From Candidatus Saccharimonadota bacterium (GTDB lineage Bacteria; Patescibacteriota; Saccharimonadia; Saccharimonadales; UBA4665), in the NCBI GenBank assembly GCA_002746885.1, contig PDRS01000005.1:124001-188000 (forward strand): a stretch of 64,000 nucleotides of DNA. The letters run 5' to 3'. The notes beneath the pieces are model-generated. The model did no database searches. It was not told the DNA's origin and saw only the letters and a program-made list of their open reading frames with translations. The first letter of the stretch is position 1; each line of letters starts with the position of its first letter. Below, one piece after another: positions 1-8,696 of this stretch. The translations under genes and the position numbers were made by a program.

Positions 1-402
1 AATCAATTGGTGCGCAAACCGCGCAGCAAGGCGACGACGAAAAGCAAATCGCCAGCGTTGCACCGTGTGGTCAACAACCTCAAAACAAAAAACTACGAAA
101 AGTCAGCGCCGTTTAAACGCGGCGTATGCGTCAAAGTGACGACCAAAACACCAAAGAAACCAAACTCGGCGCTCCGCAAGGTTGCGCGCGTTCGGTTGGG
201 CAATGGCTACGAAGTGTGGGCATACATTGGCGGCGAAGGCCACAATCTGCAGGAACACGCCGTTGTCATGATTCGCGGGGGGCGCGTCAAGGACCTTCCT
301 GGTGTGCGCTACCACATTGTGCGCGGTGCACTCGATCTTCAGGGCGTCCAAAACCGCAAACAAGGTCGTTCTAAATACGGCGCCAAGAAGGAGGGCAAAT
401 AA
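1..402 (+). CDS. rpsL: 30S ribosomal protein S12 (5' partial)
   Basis: S12 of the decoding centre, truncated by the left edge. Reading frame 1 opens with NQLVRKPR, which in other S12 proteins follows Met-Pro-Thr-Ile, so only a few N-terminal codons are missing; the TTG/GTG codons at 7-12 are internal, not starts. The [11 protein letters not shown] segment and [12 protein letters not shown] are intact, including the lysines (E. coli 42 and 87) whose mutation gives streptomycin resistance, so a sensitive-type S12 is predicted. It is the first gene of the str operon; its TAA shares one base with the ATG of the next gene. Confidence 0.97.
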   Translation, partial: NQLVRKPRSKATTKSKSPALHRVVNNLKTKNYEKSAPFKRGVCVKVTTKTPKKPNSALRKVARVRLGNGYEVWAYIGGEGHNLQEHAVVMIRGGRVKDLPGVRYHIVRGALDLQGVQNRKQGRSKYGAKKEGK

Positions 403-590
403 TGAACCAGCGTATCGCAGCAAGCGTAGCCGTGTTTCTCGGTTCGTTCCTCGCTGTCTGGAGTCAATTATTTTTGCATGATGACATGCGCGTGTTGCGT
501 GTTGTCCTGTTGATTGTCGGCGTAGCACTGGCCGGAGCGGCACTCGCTGTGGCTGGCAAAGCCAAAAATGAGAAGAAAGGGAAAAAATAA
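402..590 (+). CDS. two-helix membrane microprotein inside the str operon
   Basis: A 62-residue protein I do not recognise. Two hydrophobic stretches, roughly residues 7-24 (ASVAVFLGSFLAVWSQLF) and 30-52 (VLRVVLLIVGVALAGAALAV), are joined by a short polar turn, and the C-terminus is lysine-rich (KAKNEKKGKK). That suggests a hairpin in the membrane with a basic cytoplasmic tail. It overlaps rpsL by one base (TAATG) and rpsG by one base (TAATG), so it is translationally coupled on both sides and must be made with the ribosomal proteins. An insertion between rpsL and rpsG is unusual. No function is assigned. Confidence 0.8.
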   Translation: MNQRIAASVAVFLGSFLAVWSQLFLHDDMRVLRVVLLIVGVALAGAALAVAGKAKNEKKGKK

Positions 591-1069
591 TGCCACGTAA
601 AGTTACCGCATCTTTAGTACGGGACATTCCGGCCGACCGCGTCTACAACAGTGTTGCTGTGCAGCGGCTCATAAACCGCGTTATGCGCGATGGTAAAAAA
701 CAAGTTGCCGAGCGGCTCGTCTACACCGGTATGGAGACGGCCGCAAAAAAGCTGAAGGTTGATAATCCTTTCGATGTCTTTGAGCAGGCCTTTGGCAACA
801 TCCGTCCCAGCCTAGAAACTCGCTCTCGTCGCGTAGGCGGCGCCAACTACCAAATACCGTTCGAGGTCAAGGGGCAGCGCCGAAACCACCTGACAACCAT
901 GTGGTTTGTGCAAGCGGCTCGCGCGCGCAAAGGCATGAGTATGGCTGATCGTATCGCCGCAGAACTCATGGACGCGTACAACAACCAAGGTGCCGCAGTG
1001 AAGAAACGTGAAGACACGCACCGCATGGCCGAAGCTAACCGCGCATTCGCGCATTTTGCACGCGGCTAG
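590..1069 (+). CDS. rpsG: 30S ribosomal protein S7
   Basis: A 159-residue S7, close to the usual 156, which binds the 3' major domain of 16S rRNA and nucleates head assembly. The family core is plain: MPRKV start, RLINRVMRDGKK, RSRRVGGANYQIPFEV and KKREDTHRMAEANRAFAHF. It begins one base inside the stop of the upstream microprotein and ends 164 bases before fusA, which has its own promoter. Single TAG stop. Confidence 0.98.
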   Translation: MPRKVTASLVRDIPADRVYNSVAVQRLINRVMRDGKKQVAERLVYTGMETAAKKLKVDNPFDVFEQAFGNIRPSLETRSRRVGGANYQIPFEVKGQRRNHLTTMWFVQAARARKGMSMADRIAAELMDAYNNQGAAVKKREDTHRMAEANRAFAHFARG

Positions 1070-1164
1070 CGCGCAAAGCCTGTGGTGTTGGCTTCACTGA
1101 GCCAGATGCGTGCGAAAAGTGACATGCTTTAGCGTAGAATGCCATAAAACAGTGACAGGCTTAA

Positions 1165-1193
1165 TTAACAAAACTAATGGTACGAAATAAGAT
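1165..1193 (+). promoter_or_regulatory. putative fusA promoter
   Basis: TTAACA at 1165-1170, a 17-base spacer and TAAGAT at 1188-1193. The predicted leader of about 35 bases ends with an AAGGAG ribosome binding site at 1222-1227, seven bases before the fusA ATG. This splits fusA from rpsL-rpsG. Confidence 0.5.
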
Positions 1194-1233
1194 GATATCT
1201 CTTACTTCTACCTCTCAACTCTAAGGAGTTTAC

Positions 1234-3321
1234 ATGGCAGACAAGAAAGTTTTAATGAAAGATGTGCGCAACATAGGAATCATTGCGCATATTGACGCCG
1301 GTAAAACCACTACTACAGAAGGAATACTGTATAGAACCGGCCTGAAGCACAAGATTGGCGCTGTTCACGAAGGCGAAACCACGACCGACTGGATGGCGCA
1401 GGAACGGGAACGCGGTATTACCATCGTCAGTGCCGCCGTGACGTGCTACTGGAAGGGTAAGCAGATCAACATTATCGATACACCTGGCCACATCGACTTC
1501 ACGGCCGAAGTGGAGCGTTCTCTTCGTGTGCTCGACGGTGCCTGCGTGGTGTTTGACGGTAAAATGGGCGTAGAAAGCCAGTCAGAAACAGTCTGGCGCC
1601 AAGCCGACAAATACGGCGTGCCTCGCATATGTTTCATAAACAAAATCAACCAAACGGGCGGCGACTTTTACAAGAGCCTCGAAAGTATACATCATCGCCT
1701 CAGTAAGCGCGCGTTTCCTGTCCATCTGCCGATTGGTTTTGAACAGTCCATAAACGGCGTTGTTGACCTCGTGAGAATGAAAGCCTACACCTACAAAGAA
1801 TTTCATGATCACGAACTCACGGAAGGCGAAGTTCCTGCCGATATGCTCGATCAGGCGCAAAAATACCGCAGTCTGCTCATAGAAAATGCGGTCGCAGAAG
1901 ACGAAGCTATGCTCGAAAAATATTTCGAGGTCGGCGAAGACGGCTTGAGCGAGCAAGAAATCCAGCAAGCTATCCGAACGGCGGTGCTGACCGGCAAATT
2001 CTTTGCCGTAACTGGCGGCGATGGGCGCGGCGTTATTGTCGAAAAAGTGCTCGACATGGTAAACGACTACTTACCGGCGCCAGACGACCGCAGTAACACT
2101 TGGGGCGAACATCCTAAAACTGGCGAAGAAGTCGAACGCAAACACAACGCGAGCGACCCGCTCTCTGGCTTGGCGTTCAAAATTACGACAGACCCATTTG
2201 TCGGAAAGCTGGCGTATTTCCGCGTGTATTCCGGTACGCTCAAAGCCGGTTCTTACGTGCTCAACAGCTCCACGGGCGACAAAGAACGCGTCGGACGTAT
2301 TGTGCGCATGCAGGCAGACAAGCGAGAAGACATTACCGAAGTGCCGGCCGGCGATATTGCGGCCATAGTCGGGCTAAAAGGCACGACCACGGGCAACACC
2401 TTGTGCGACGCCAATAATCCTATTGTCCTAGAAAACATTACATTCCCAGAGCCGCCAGTTTCTATTGCTATAGAACCAAAGACCAAAGCCGACCAGGAAA
2501 AAATGAGTCTCGCGCTCCAGCGGCTCGCCGAAGAAGACCCAACATTTCGTGTCAAGGTAGATGACGAAACTGGCCAGACTATCATAAGCGGCATGGGCGA
2601 ACTTCACTTGGAAATCCTCGTCGACCGCATGAAGCGCGAGTTTAAGGTAGAGGCAAACATTGGCCAGCCGCAGGTTGCATACCGCGAGACTATTCGCAAA
2701 GACGCAGTCGAAATTCAGGGCAAGTTTGTCCGGCAGAGCGGCGGCCGCGGCCAATACGGCGACGTCTGGCTGCGCTTGAGCCAGAACGAAGCTGGCGCTG
2801 GCTTTGAGTTCATAAACAGCATCAAAGGCGGCGTGGTGCCCAGCGAATACATACCAGCTGTTCGCAAAGGCATCGAAGAAGCCATGAGCAACGGCGTGCT
2901 GGCTGGATATCCAGTCGTAGACATAAAAGCCGAACTGTACGATGGTAGCTACCACGACGTCGACTCGAGCGAAATGGCTTTCAGTATTGCTGGCTCTATG
3001 GCGCTCCAAGACGGCGTAAAAAAGGCTGCTCCAGTTTTACTTGAGCCGGTTATGAAAGTCGTCGTTGTCACGCCAGAAGAGTTTATGGGCGATGTCATTG
3101 GCGACTTAAACAGCAAACGCGGACGTATTGAGTCTATGGAAGATTTGTCCATGGGGATCAAAGAAATCACTGCATTTGTACCTTTGGGCGAAATGTTTGG
3201 TTACACGACAAACTTGCGCAGCATGACACAGGGTCGCGCTAGTTCAAGCATGGAGCTTGACCACTACGCCGACGTGCCTAACAATGTTGCCGAAGCCATC
3301 ATCGCCAAAAACGCAAAGTAA
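1234..3321 (+). CDS. fusA: elongation factor G with altered guanine-recognition motifs
   Basis: A 695-residue EF-G, the translocase GTPase. G1 (AHIDAGKTT, about 18-26), G2 ([11 protein letters not shown]), G3 (DTPGHIDF, 82-89) and domains II-V are well kept, including [13 protein letters not shown] and [13 protein letters not shown] in domains IV and V. Two motifs that read the guanine base are not. G4, normally NKxD, is NKIN (136-139), and G5, normally GSAFKNKG, reads TGGDGRG (260-266). An Asp to Asn change at this G4 position in EF-Tu-type GTPases is known to shift specificity toward xanthine nucleotides. It may be the only EF-G, or a diverged one with a canonical copy elsewhere. ATG start with a good Shine-Dalgarno. 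Confidence 0.96.
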   Translation: MADKKVLMKDVRNIGIIAHIDAGKTTTTEGILYRTGLKHKIGAVHEGETTTDWMAQERERGITIVSAAVTCYWKGKQINIIDTPGHIDFTAEVERSLRVLDGACVVFDGKMGVESQSETVWRQADKYGVPRICFINKINQTGGDFYKSLESIHHRLSKRAFPVHLPIGFEQSINGVVDLVRMKAYTYKEFHDHELTEGEVPADMLDQAQKYRSLLIENAVAEDEAMLEKYFEVGEDGLSEQEIQQAIRTAVLTGKFFAVTGGDGRGVIVEKVLDMVNDYLPAPDDRSNTWGEHPKTGEEVERKHNASDPLSGLAFKITTDPFVGKLAYFRVYSGTLKAGSYVLNSSTGDKERVGRIVRMQADKREDITEVPAGDIAAIVGLKGTTTGNTLCDANNPIVLENITFPEPPVSIAIEPKTKADQEKMSLALQRLAEEDPTFRVKVDDETGQTIISGMGELHLEILVDRMKREFKVEANIGQPQVAYRETIRKDAVEIQGKFVRQSGGRGQYGDVWLRLSQNEAGAGFEFINSIKGGVVPSEYIPAVRKGIEEAMSNGVLAGYPVVDIKAELYDGSYHDVDSSEMAFSIAGSMALQDGVKKAAPVLLEPVMKVVVVTPEEFMGDVIGDLNSKRGRIESMEDLSMGIKEITAFVPLGEMFGYTTNLRSMTQGRASSSMELDHYADVPNNVAEAIIAKNAK

Positions 3322-3359
3322 GCTCAGAACCGTACTGCACTACGGAAAATGCTGAGCTT
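3320..3359 (+). other. long hairpin after fusA
   Basis: AAGCTCAG (3320-3327) pairs with CTGAGCTT (3352-3359), with an inner CCGTA/TACGG stem. No long T run follows, so this may be an mRNA 3' end or processing hairpin rather than a full intrinsic terminator. Confidence 0.45.
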
Positions 3360-3363
3360 GGGG

Positions 3364-3392
3364 TTTACACTAGATAGTGTTTTAGCTATAAT
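3364..3392 (+). promoter_or_regulatory. strong tuf promoter
   Basis: TTTACA at 3364-3369, a 17-base spacer and a perfect TATAAT at 3387-3392. It would start a leader of about 110 bases before tuf and explains separate high expression of EF-Tu. Confidence 0.7.
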
Positions 3393-3416
3393 TCATCTGT
3401 ATCTCGCGTGAGGGCT

Positions 3417-3453
3417 TTGCTGTGGTAGCTCGCAAAATCGAGCAACGGCAGCA
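3417..3453 (+). promoter_or_regulatory. hairpin in the tuf mRNA leader
   Basis: TTGCTG (3417-3422) pairs with CAGCAA (3448-3453), and inside it GCTCG (3428-3432) pairs with CGAGC (3439-3443), so the untranslated leader folds. Whether it regulates tuf is unknown. Confidence 0.4.
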
Positions 3454-3508
3454 ATATGGACCGCGTGAACAACTAATTAACATCATTAAATGGAGAAAAT
3501 ATTGCATT

Positions 3509-4690
3509 ATGGCAACATTTGACCGTTCTAAGCCGCATGTCAACGTCGGTACCATGGGCCACGTCGACCACGGCAAAACAACATTAACCGCAGCTATTAC
3601 AGCTGTGCTTGCAAAGAAACTTCCAAGCGATGTCAACAAATCTGTTACGTATGACCAGATCGACAATGCTCCAGAAGAAAAGGCTCGCGGTATCACCATA
3701 GCGACTTCGCACCAGGAATACGAAAGCGAAAAGCGCCACTACGCGCACGTCGATATGCCAGGCCACGCCGACTATGTCAAGAACATGATCACCGGCGCTG
3801 CTCAGGTTGACGGTGCTATCCTCGTCGTTTCGGCGGCTGATGGTCCTATGCCTCAGACGCGCGAGCACGTGCTGCTGGCCCGCCAGGTTGGCGTACCAAA
3901 GATCATTGTTTTCATGAACAAGATGGACCTCGCCGACGCCGATCTCGTCGAGCTAGTCGAAGAAGAAATCCGCGACCTGCTCGAAAAGAACGAGTTTGAC
4001 CGCGACTGCCCAATCGTCAAGGGCTCAGCTGCCAAAGCGCTCGAAGGCAATGCTGCCGACGAAGACGCTGTCATGGAGCTGGTGAAGGCTATGGACGACT
4101 ACCTGCCTGAACCGCAGCGCGATCTCGACAAGCCGTTTATTATGCCTATCGAAGATGTCTTTAGCATCAAGGGCCGCGGCACTGTTGCGACTGGCCGTAT
4201 TGAACAGGGCGTCGTAAAGATCAACGACGAAGTAGAAATCGTCGGCATTCGGGAAACAAACAAGAGTGTTGTTACCGGCATAGAAGCTTTCAAAAAGTCG
4301 CTCGACCAAGGTCAAGCTGGCGACAACGCTGGTGTTCTCCTGCGCGGTATTGAGCGCGATGACATCGAACGCGGTCAAGTGCTTGCCAAGCCCGGAACGA
4401 TCACGCCTCACACTGAGTTTGACGCAGAAGTCTATATTCTCAGCAAAGAAGAAGGCGGCCGTCATACGCCATTCTTCAAGGGCTACAAGCCGCAGTTCTA
4501 CTTCCGCACAACGGACGTAACTGGCGAAGTTGAGCTTCCGGCAGACAAAGAAATGGTCATGCCTGGCGACACTGTCACCTTTAAGGTCAAGCTGCTCTCT
4601 CCTATCGCTATGGAGCAGGGTCTGCGCTTTGCGATTCGCGAAGGCGGCCGCACTGTTGGCGCTGGCGTAGTCACCGCCATCACCAAATAA
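3509..4690 (+). CDS. tuf: elongation factor Tu
   Basis: A 393-residue EF-Tu that delivers aminoacyl-tRNA to the ribosome. The ATG at 3509 is chosen because [25 protein letters not shown] matches the family N-terminus and TGGAGAA lies 12 bases upstream; an in-frame GTG at 3422 would add 29 unlikely residues. Motifs: G1 GHVDHGKT, G2 [11 protein letters not shown]3 DMPGHADY (Met where many have Cys), G4 NKMD and G5 GSAAKALEG. Unlike the EF-G next door, the guanine-binding motifs are canonical. It has its own promoter and is followed by an intrinsic terminator. Confidence 0.98.
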   Translation: MATFDRSKPHVNVGTMGHVDHGKTTLTAAITAVLAKKLPSDVNKSVTYDQIDNAPEEKARGITIATSHQEYESEKRHYAHVDMPGHADYVKNMITGAAQVDGAILVVSAADGPMPQTREHVLLARQVGVPKIIVFMNKMDLADADLVELVEEEIRDLLEKNEFDRDCPIVKGSAAKALEGNAADEDAVMELVKAMDDYLPEPQRDLDKPFIMPIEDVFSIKGRGTVATGRIEQGVVKINDEVEIVGIRETNKSVVTGIEAFKKSLDQGQAGDNAGVLLRGIERDDIERGQVLAKPGTITPHTEFDAEVYILSKEEGGRHTPFFKGYKPQFYFRTTDVTGEVELPADKEMVMPGDTVTFKVKLLSPIAMEQGLRFAIREGGRTVGAGVVTAITK

Positions 4691-4707
4691 TCCGTCGAGG
4701 ATTACCG

Positions 4708-4737
4708 AAAAAACGCCTCTCAAACGGGGCGTTTTTT
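4708..4737 (+). terminator. intrinsic terminator after tuf
   Basis: An A-rich run, CGCC (4714-4717), a short loop, GGCG (4728-4731) and a T6 run. It closes the str region 18 bases after the tuf stop. Confidence 0.85.
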
Positions 4738-4813
4738 CATGCCAGCGTTTTTTCTACTCCGTTGATACGCTGGAGAACTGCGCAATCTGTCAAAATAGAC
4801 TATACTTGTATAG

Positions 4814-5233
4814 ATGGCAGAGAAGACACCAGCTGAGTTTCATGACTATTACGAGTTCTTGCAGGTTCGTTCAGACGCATCGCCGGCTGAAATCCGAGCT
4901 GCGTTTATGCGCCTTGCTAAAGAACAGCATCCCGACAGAGGCGGCAGCCTGCACCGAATGCAAATACTCAACGAAGCCTACGCCGTGCTGAAAAACACAG
5001 AGTCTCGCCGTGCTTATGACCGTATGCATAGTTTTCATACGGGAGCGAGCTCGCTTCATTACAGAGACAGCGCAGCGAACGAAGCTGGCGTCGTTTCTGG
5101 AATGAACGAGCAAGAAGTAGATGATTTCGTAGACACAATCTTTGCCGAATACACGACTCGCCCGCCCAAACAGCCGCTGCACAAAAAAGCTGCCTCTGCT
5201 TTTCGCTTTCGCCCGCCCAAGTTCCGCAAATAG
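4814..5233 (+). CDS. small J-domain (DnaJ-like) protein
   Basis: A 139-residue protein with a J domain at about residues 9-68: DYYEFLQVRSDASPAEIRAA, the catalytic HPD tripeptide in EQHPDRGG, then ILNEAYAVLKN and RRAYD. J domains stimulate Hsp70 (DnaK) ATPase. The Gly/Phe, zinc-finger and C-terminal peptide-binding parts of true DnaJ are absent, so it is a short co-chaperone; the C-terminus is basic (FRFRPPKFRK). A TATACT box at 4801-4806 sits only seven bases before the ATG with no Shine-Dalgarno, so its mRNA is probably leaderless. Confidence 0.85.
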   Translation: MAEKTPAEFHDYYEFLQVRSDASPAEIRAAFMRLAKEQHPDRGGSLHRMQILNEAYAVLKNTESRRAYDRMHSFHTGASSLHYRDSAANEAGVVSGMNEQEVDDFVDTIFAEYTTRPPKQPLHKKAASAFRFRPPKFRK

Positions 5234-5236
5234 CTT

Positions 5237-5264
5237 TTGCTATTTTTTGTAACTGTGATATTAT
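5237..5264 (+). promoter_or_regulatory. rpsJ promoter with extended -10
   Basis: TTGCTA (5237-5242), a 16-base spacer and TATTAT (5259-5264) preceded by TG one base upstream. A leader of about 165 bases would follow. Confidence 0.55.
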
Positions 5265-5335
5265 TTGTCTGTAAACTATTTGCTTTGACTAAAAGCCGTG
5301 TACCGCTCCAAGTAGTGCTACAAGGTGTTACAAAG

Positions 5336-5380
5336 CCAAAGTCGGGTCGAGCCGGCAGTTTGCAGCGGCTCGGTGTTTGG
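5336..5380 (+). promoter_or_regulatory. structured leader of rpsJ
   Basis: Nested inverted repeats: CCAAA (5336-5340) with TTTGG (5376-5380), and TCGAGCCG (5347-5354) with CGGCTCGG (5366-5373, one G-U pair). A stem-loop in the untranslated leader of an S10-type gene is where ribosomal-protein feedback usually acts; the ligand, if any, is unknown. Confidence 0.45.
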
Positions 5381-5433
5381 GTACTTCCGAACGCCAGCGA
5401 GTAGTAAAAACTAGTAAAACCGGAGGTTTTCTT

Positions 5434-5766
5434 ATGGCAGATGCCACACAAGCACAAACAGGTAAACAGCGCATACGCATTCGTCTCAAAGCGTACGACC
5501 ACAAAATTATTGACCAAGCGGCAAAACAAATTGTCGACACCGCCCTGCGCACTGGCGCAAGTCTTGCTGGTCCTATTCCGCTGCCTACTCGTAAAAGTAC
5601 CTTTACGGTGGTCAAAAGCCCTCACGTGTATAAAAAAGGCCGCGAACAGTTTGAAATGCGCGTTCACAAACGGTTGATAGATGTTTTTGAGCCGACGCCA
5701 AAGACTATCGACAACCTCATGAACCTTTCGCTCCCAGCTGGTTGCGACGTCGAAATCAAGATGTAA
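5434..5766 (+). CDS. rpsJ: 30S ribosomal protein S10
   Basis: A 110-residue S10 (NusE). The start at 5434 is fixed by CGGAGGT at 5421-5427; the family body begins at [16 protein letters not shown] after a short polar extension ([11 protein letters not shown]). Conserved blocks: [33 protein letters not shown] and [11 protein letters not shown]. It is cut off from rplC by a RelA/SpoT-like gene, so this S10 operon is split, which is not the usual arrangement. Confidence 0.97.
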   Translation: MADATQAQTGKQRIRIRLKAYDHKIIDQAAKQIVDTALRTGASLAGPIPLPTRKSTFTVVKSPHVYKKGREQFEMRVHKRLIDVFEPTPKTIDNLMNLSLPAGCDVEIKM

Positions 5767-5855
5767 CACCCTTTCTACAAAGGAACACAAAACCCACGAT
5801 TGCGGTTGCGAATGTGGTATTGTAGAGCCTGCCGCGCATATGCCGAGTTCTTTTC

Positions 5856-5966
5856 ATGGATATCGATGCAGCTATATCAGAGATAAACTCTCGTGAAAGC
5901 AGTAATGAGCACGGAAAAAGCAGTCGTTTTAGCATGAACATGATAAAATATGCGTGTTTAGTATGA
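5856..5966 (+). CDS. possible 36-residue upstream ORF coupled to the RelA/SpoT-like gene
   Basis: ATG at 5856 reads 36 codons (starting MDIDAAISEINSRESS) to a TGA at 5964-5966 that overlaps the next gene's ATG as ATGA. No Shine-Dalgarno is seen. TATTGT preceded by TGG lies upstream near 5810. It could be a coupling uORF or chance; an alternative promoter at 5941-5949 would bypass it. Confidence 0.25.
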   Translation: MDIDAAISEINSRESSNEHGKSSRFSMNMIKYACLV

Positions 5967-7801
5967 CGTCGCAAAAAACAGAAAACACACCGCCAGGAGA
6001 TGCGCAACCCGCTGCGCTCGTTACACCCATTGAGCTACTCTCCCCAGCGTACACAGAAGAAAACGTGGGACCTGATTACGAAATATCCTTAAAGCCACGT
6101 CCTGGTTCTATGATGCCAGAAAAAGTCGTCATGAAAGACGCCTTTGCGCTCGAATTTGATACGCTAAATGCATACTACAAACATGTGGTAAAAAATGAGC
6201 GGGTAAGACAGCATCCGCTGCGCACTGCTGCGATATTGAACGATTTTGCGCCAGGATTTCTCGGTCCTGACGTGTATAGAGCTGCTTTGTTGCATGATAT
6301 TGGTCAGGCGGCAACCCAGACTCAGTCGGAAAATGTATTTGCGCCAAACGCGAAACGAACACTGCTTTTATACTACGGTAAGAGAGCTCAGCTTGAGGAA
6401 CGAGAAGCAGTATATTCACTCAACCGGTCGCAAAGCGAATCAGTTGAATCTGGTTGGGAATTTACGCATACGCTGCTTTCAGAACTCGATGTAGTTGAAA
6501 AATTTTCAGAAGAAAATCGACATGCTGATTTCGGAAAAAGCGAAGAAATACAGCAAATACTCCACGGCAAAGCAGAACCCGCAAGCAAAGATATCTGGCT
6601 TGAGCCTGCGTCGCTTACCCGAATGACGCGCATGCTTGAGCTTCTTAAAACAGTTCAGGTGGAGTCTGTCTTGATAAAGGCGGCAGAGATGATAGATAAC
6701 CTTCAGCACCCGCCCAATGACGCTGGAGCAGTCTTTCGGGATGTGCACGACGCAGAGTCGTTTTATATACCGCTCTTAGAAATTATGGGCATGGACGGCA
6801 TGGCGTCCGCTCTTCGTAATGAAACGTATTCGACTCGTCTGCGCAATTCTGGGCATGGAGCGTTCTTGGAAAAGGCAAATGAGCTGCTTGCCTGTCTTTC
6901 CGGAAGAGATAATACACTGTCGTCGATACACGACCTTCTCGCAACGCTGAATGTTGGCGAATTTGACCTTGACCATGCTATTCAAGATGCCACGCAACAC
7001 GGCATGAAGTATGGCACGATTGAGCTGCAGATGCCGGACCAGGAAGATACGGTACGGGCTATTTGGCGTATAAAATCGCCAGGATCGCTAGCGATGAAAC
7101 TACTTGATTATGTCAAGACTTCTGGCGCGTCTGAAGATGAGCAGCGAGCAAAGCTTGCCGCACTTGAAATCATACCAGCCGATATCGTCGGCTTGACCTT
7201 TGTGGCTGACAACCCCAATCGATTAGCAGGATTATTCACGCAAATGGCAAACGCCATATCTGACAGCCCAGACATAGAGATGACCCATGGCAAAAGACGC
7301 ACAGAGTCGCTACAGATTAGGGGTGTCGAAGAATTTCGTCGACTCATGGCGGGGGCGCTTTTAACTGGCGACGCAGGGGCTGGCATGCCTCGCAGCGAGC
7401 CTCATTATGTGCTCTCGGATGTCGATATACAGGAAGATGATGGACCGGATGCATATAACGTCGCTAAGTTCACGTGCCTCAAAGAGGGCATACGTACAGA
7501 AGTTCAGTTTATGACAGAAGAAGACAGAATATCGACTCGGATCGGTGTTCAGGCGCATGTTTTATATAAACTTAAAGGACAGCTCAGGCAATACCAGCAG
7601 CAACAGGCAGATACTTCGGTTGTCGAAAAGCCACATATCGAAATAACGGAAGAAGATATTGAAGCACTTGGGCACATCAATGAACGCATGAAAAAGCTTC
7701 GCCGCGGCGAAGCAGGGTTGAGCGAAGAAAGCATTAAACGCGCAAAAAAAGTTTGGCAGATGATCAAAAGAGTATCTCCTCTCCTCAGCTGGACTCTATG
7801 A
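5963..7801 (+). CDS. RelA/SpoT-like HD protein, synthetase half apparently degenerate
   Basis: A 612-residue protein with the outline of a RelA/SpoT enzyme. An HD-type hydrolase half carries the H...HD...D signature (RQHPLRTAAIL, ALLHDIGQ, KAAEMIDNL, then ESFYIPLLEIMGM), which in SpoT-like proteins removes pyrophosphate from (p)ppGpp. It is followed by a region that lines up loosely with the synthetase fold (RIKSPGSLAMKLLDYV, PADIVGLTFVADNPNRLA) but lacks recognisable synthetase catalytic motifs. No TGS or ACT domain is seen. An extended -10 (TGATAAAAT, 5941-5949) lies 13 bases before ATG 5963, favouring that start over GTG 5954. It sits between rpsJ and rplC. The (p)ppGpp role is an inference. 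Confidence 0.6.
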   Translation: MTSQKTENTPPGDAQPAALVTPIELLSPAYTEENVGPDYEISLKPRPGSMMPEKVVMKDAFALEFDTLNAYYKHVVKNERVRQHPLRTAAILNDFAPGFLGPDVYRAALLHDIGQAATQTQSENVFAPNAKRTLLLYYGKRAQLEEREAVYSLNRSQSESVESGWEFTHTLLSELDVVEKFSEENRHADFGKSEEIQQILHGKAEPASKDIWLEPASLTRMTRMLELLKTVQVESVLIKAAEMIDNLQHPPNDAGAVFRDVHDAESFYIPLLEIMGMDGMASALRNETYSTRLRNSGHGAFLEKANELLACLSGRDNTLSSIHDLLATLNVGEFDLDHAIQDATQHGMKYGTIELQMPDQEDTVRAIWRIKSPGSLAMKLLDYVKTSGASEDEQRAKLAALEIIPADIVGLTFVADNPNRLAGLFTQMANAISDSPDIEMTHGKRRTESLQIRGVEEFRRLMAGALLTGDAGAGMPRSEPHYVLSDVDIQEDDGPDAYNVAKFTCLKEGIRTEVQFMTEEDRISTRIGVQAHVLYKLKGQLRQYQQQQADTSVVEKPHIEITEEDIEALGHINERMKKLRRGEAGLSEESIKRAKKVWQMIKRVSPLLSWTL

Positions 7802-7843
7802 AACATATCTGCATGCGGTTATCGATGTAGTATTTGCAACGGG

Positions 7844-7873
7844 TTGACTAGGGTTTGGGTTTTGTGGTAATCT
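7844..7873 (+). promoter_or_regulatory. promoter of the rplC operon
   Basis: TTGACT (7844-7849), an 18-base spacer and TAATCT (7868-7873) with the extended TG motif one base upstream. It drives the L3-to-L15 operon. Confidence 0.6.
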
Positions 7874-7879
7874 GTCACT

Positions 7880-8072
7880 CACGTGCAAACACGCCAGACA
7901 TGGTGATGTGAGGAAGGTCTGCCCTGGACATAACTCTGGACAGAAACCGCCGACCGCCATATTTTTTATGTCAATACGTAAGGCATAAACTCCTCTGGCC
8001 GCTTGTTGCGTCAATAACATCTAATAACAAAGGAAGTGTGCGCGCACCGGTAAAACGGCCGCACAAAACACT
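7880..8072 (+). promoter_or_regulatory. long leader of the L3 operon
   Basis: About 195 untranslated bases precede rplC. They contain short self-complementary pieces (CAGAC/GTCTG) and a direct repeat CTGGACA near 7924 and 7936. The size and position fit a ribosomal-protein autoregulatory leader (L4 in the classical S10 operon), but no known motif is recognised. Confidence 0.35.
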
Positions 8073-8696
8073 ATGAAAGCACTCATTACCAGAAAGGTAG
8101 GCATGACGAGTACCATCGCTGAAGACGGTACTATGCAAGCCGTAACCTTGCTTTCCGCTAGTCCCTGCGTGATCACGCAGGTGAAAACCGACGAGACAGA
8201 CGGCTATACCGCTGTTCAGATCGGCTGCGAGGAAGTCAAAGAAACAAAACTCTCTAAACCGCAAGCTGGTCATCTCAAGAACGCAAAGCAGCTCGTGCGT
8301 ATTGTCCGCGAGTTCCGCGTTCCAGAAATCACCGAAGACCTCAAAGTTGGAGAAACCCTCAACGCCGAGGTCTTTTCAGTTGGCGACACGGTACACGTCA
8401 CGGGAACTAGCAAAGGTAAGGGTTGGGCAGGCACGATTCGCCGCCACAACTTCCACCGTCAGCGCAAAACGCACGGCGGCAAGGGAAATACTCGTAAGGT
8501 TGGCTCCATTGGTTCTATGTATCCTCAGCATATTCTGAAAGGCAAAAAGATGGCAGGCCAGCTCGGTCACGAACAAGTGACAGTGCGCAACCTAAAGGTC
8601 GCAGTCGTTGATGCCGAAAAAGGATATCTTGGCGTCGTTGGCGCCGTACCTGGTCCTCGCAAAGGAATTGTCATAATCCGAGGAGACGAAGTATGA
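8073..8696 (+). CDS. rplC: 50S ribosomal protein L3
   Basis: A 207-residue L3, near the peptidyl transferase centre. Hallmarks: KALITRKVGMTSTIAEDG at the N-terminus, GTSKGKGWAGTIRRHNFHRQ, the loop TRKVGSIGSMYPQHILKGKKMAG and the C-terminal GAVPGPRKGIVIIRG. First gene of the long operon; its stop overlaps rplD by four bases (ATGA). No Shine-Dalgarno of note before the ATG, despite the long leader. Confidence 0.98.
   Translation: MKALITRKVGMTSTIAEDGTMQAVTLLSASPCVITQVKTDETDGYTAVQIGCEEVKETKLSKPQAGHLKNAKQLVRIVREFRVPEITEDLKVGETLNAEVFSVGDTVHVTGTSKGKGWAGTIRRHNFHRQRKTHGGKGNTRKVGSIGSMYPQHILKGKKMAGQLGHEQVTVRNLKVAVVDAEKGYLGVVGAVPGPRKGIVIIRGDEV

Noticed and set aside
103..627. Long minus-strand frames opposite rpsL, fusA, tuf and other ribosomal genes
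   Set aside because: They mirror highly expressed genes with strong codon bias, have no start signals and read as Phe/Val/Ala-rich antisense.
7905..7965. Resemblance of the rplC leader (GAGGAAGG, ACAGAAACCGCC) to RNase P RNA
   Set aside because: The segment is only about 60 nt and the rest of RNase P RNA is absent; treated as part of the leader.
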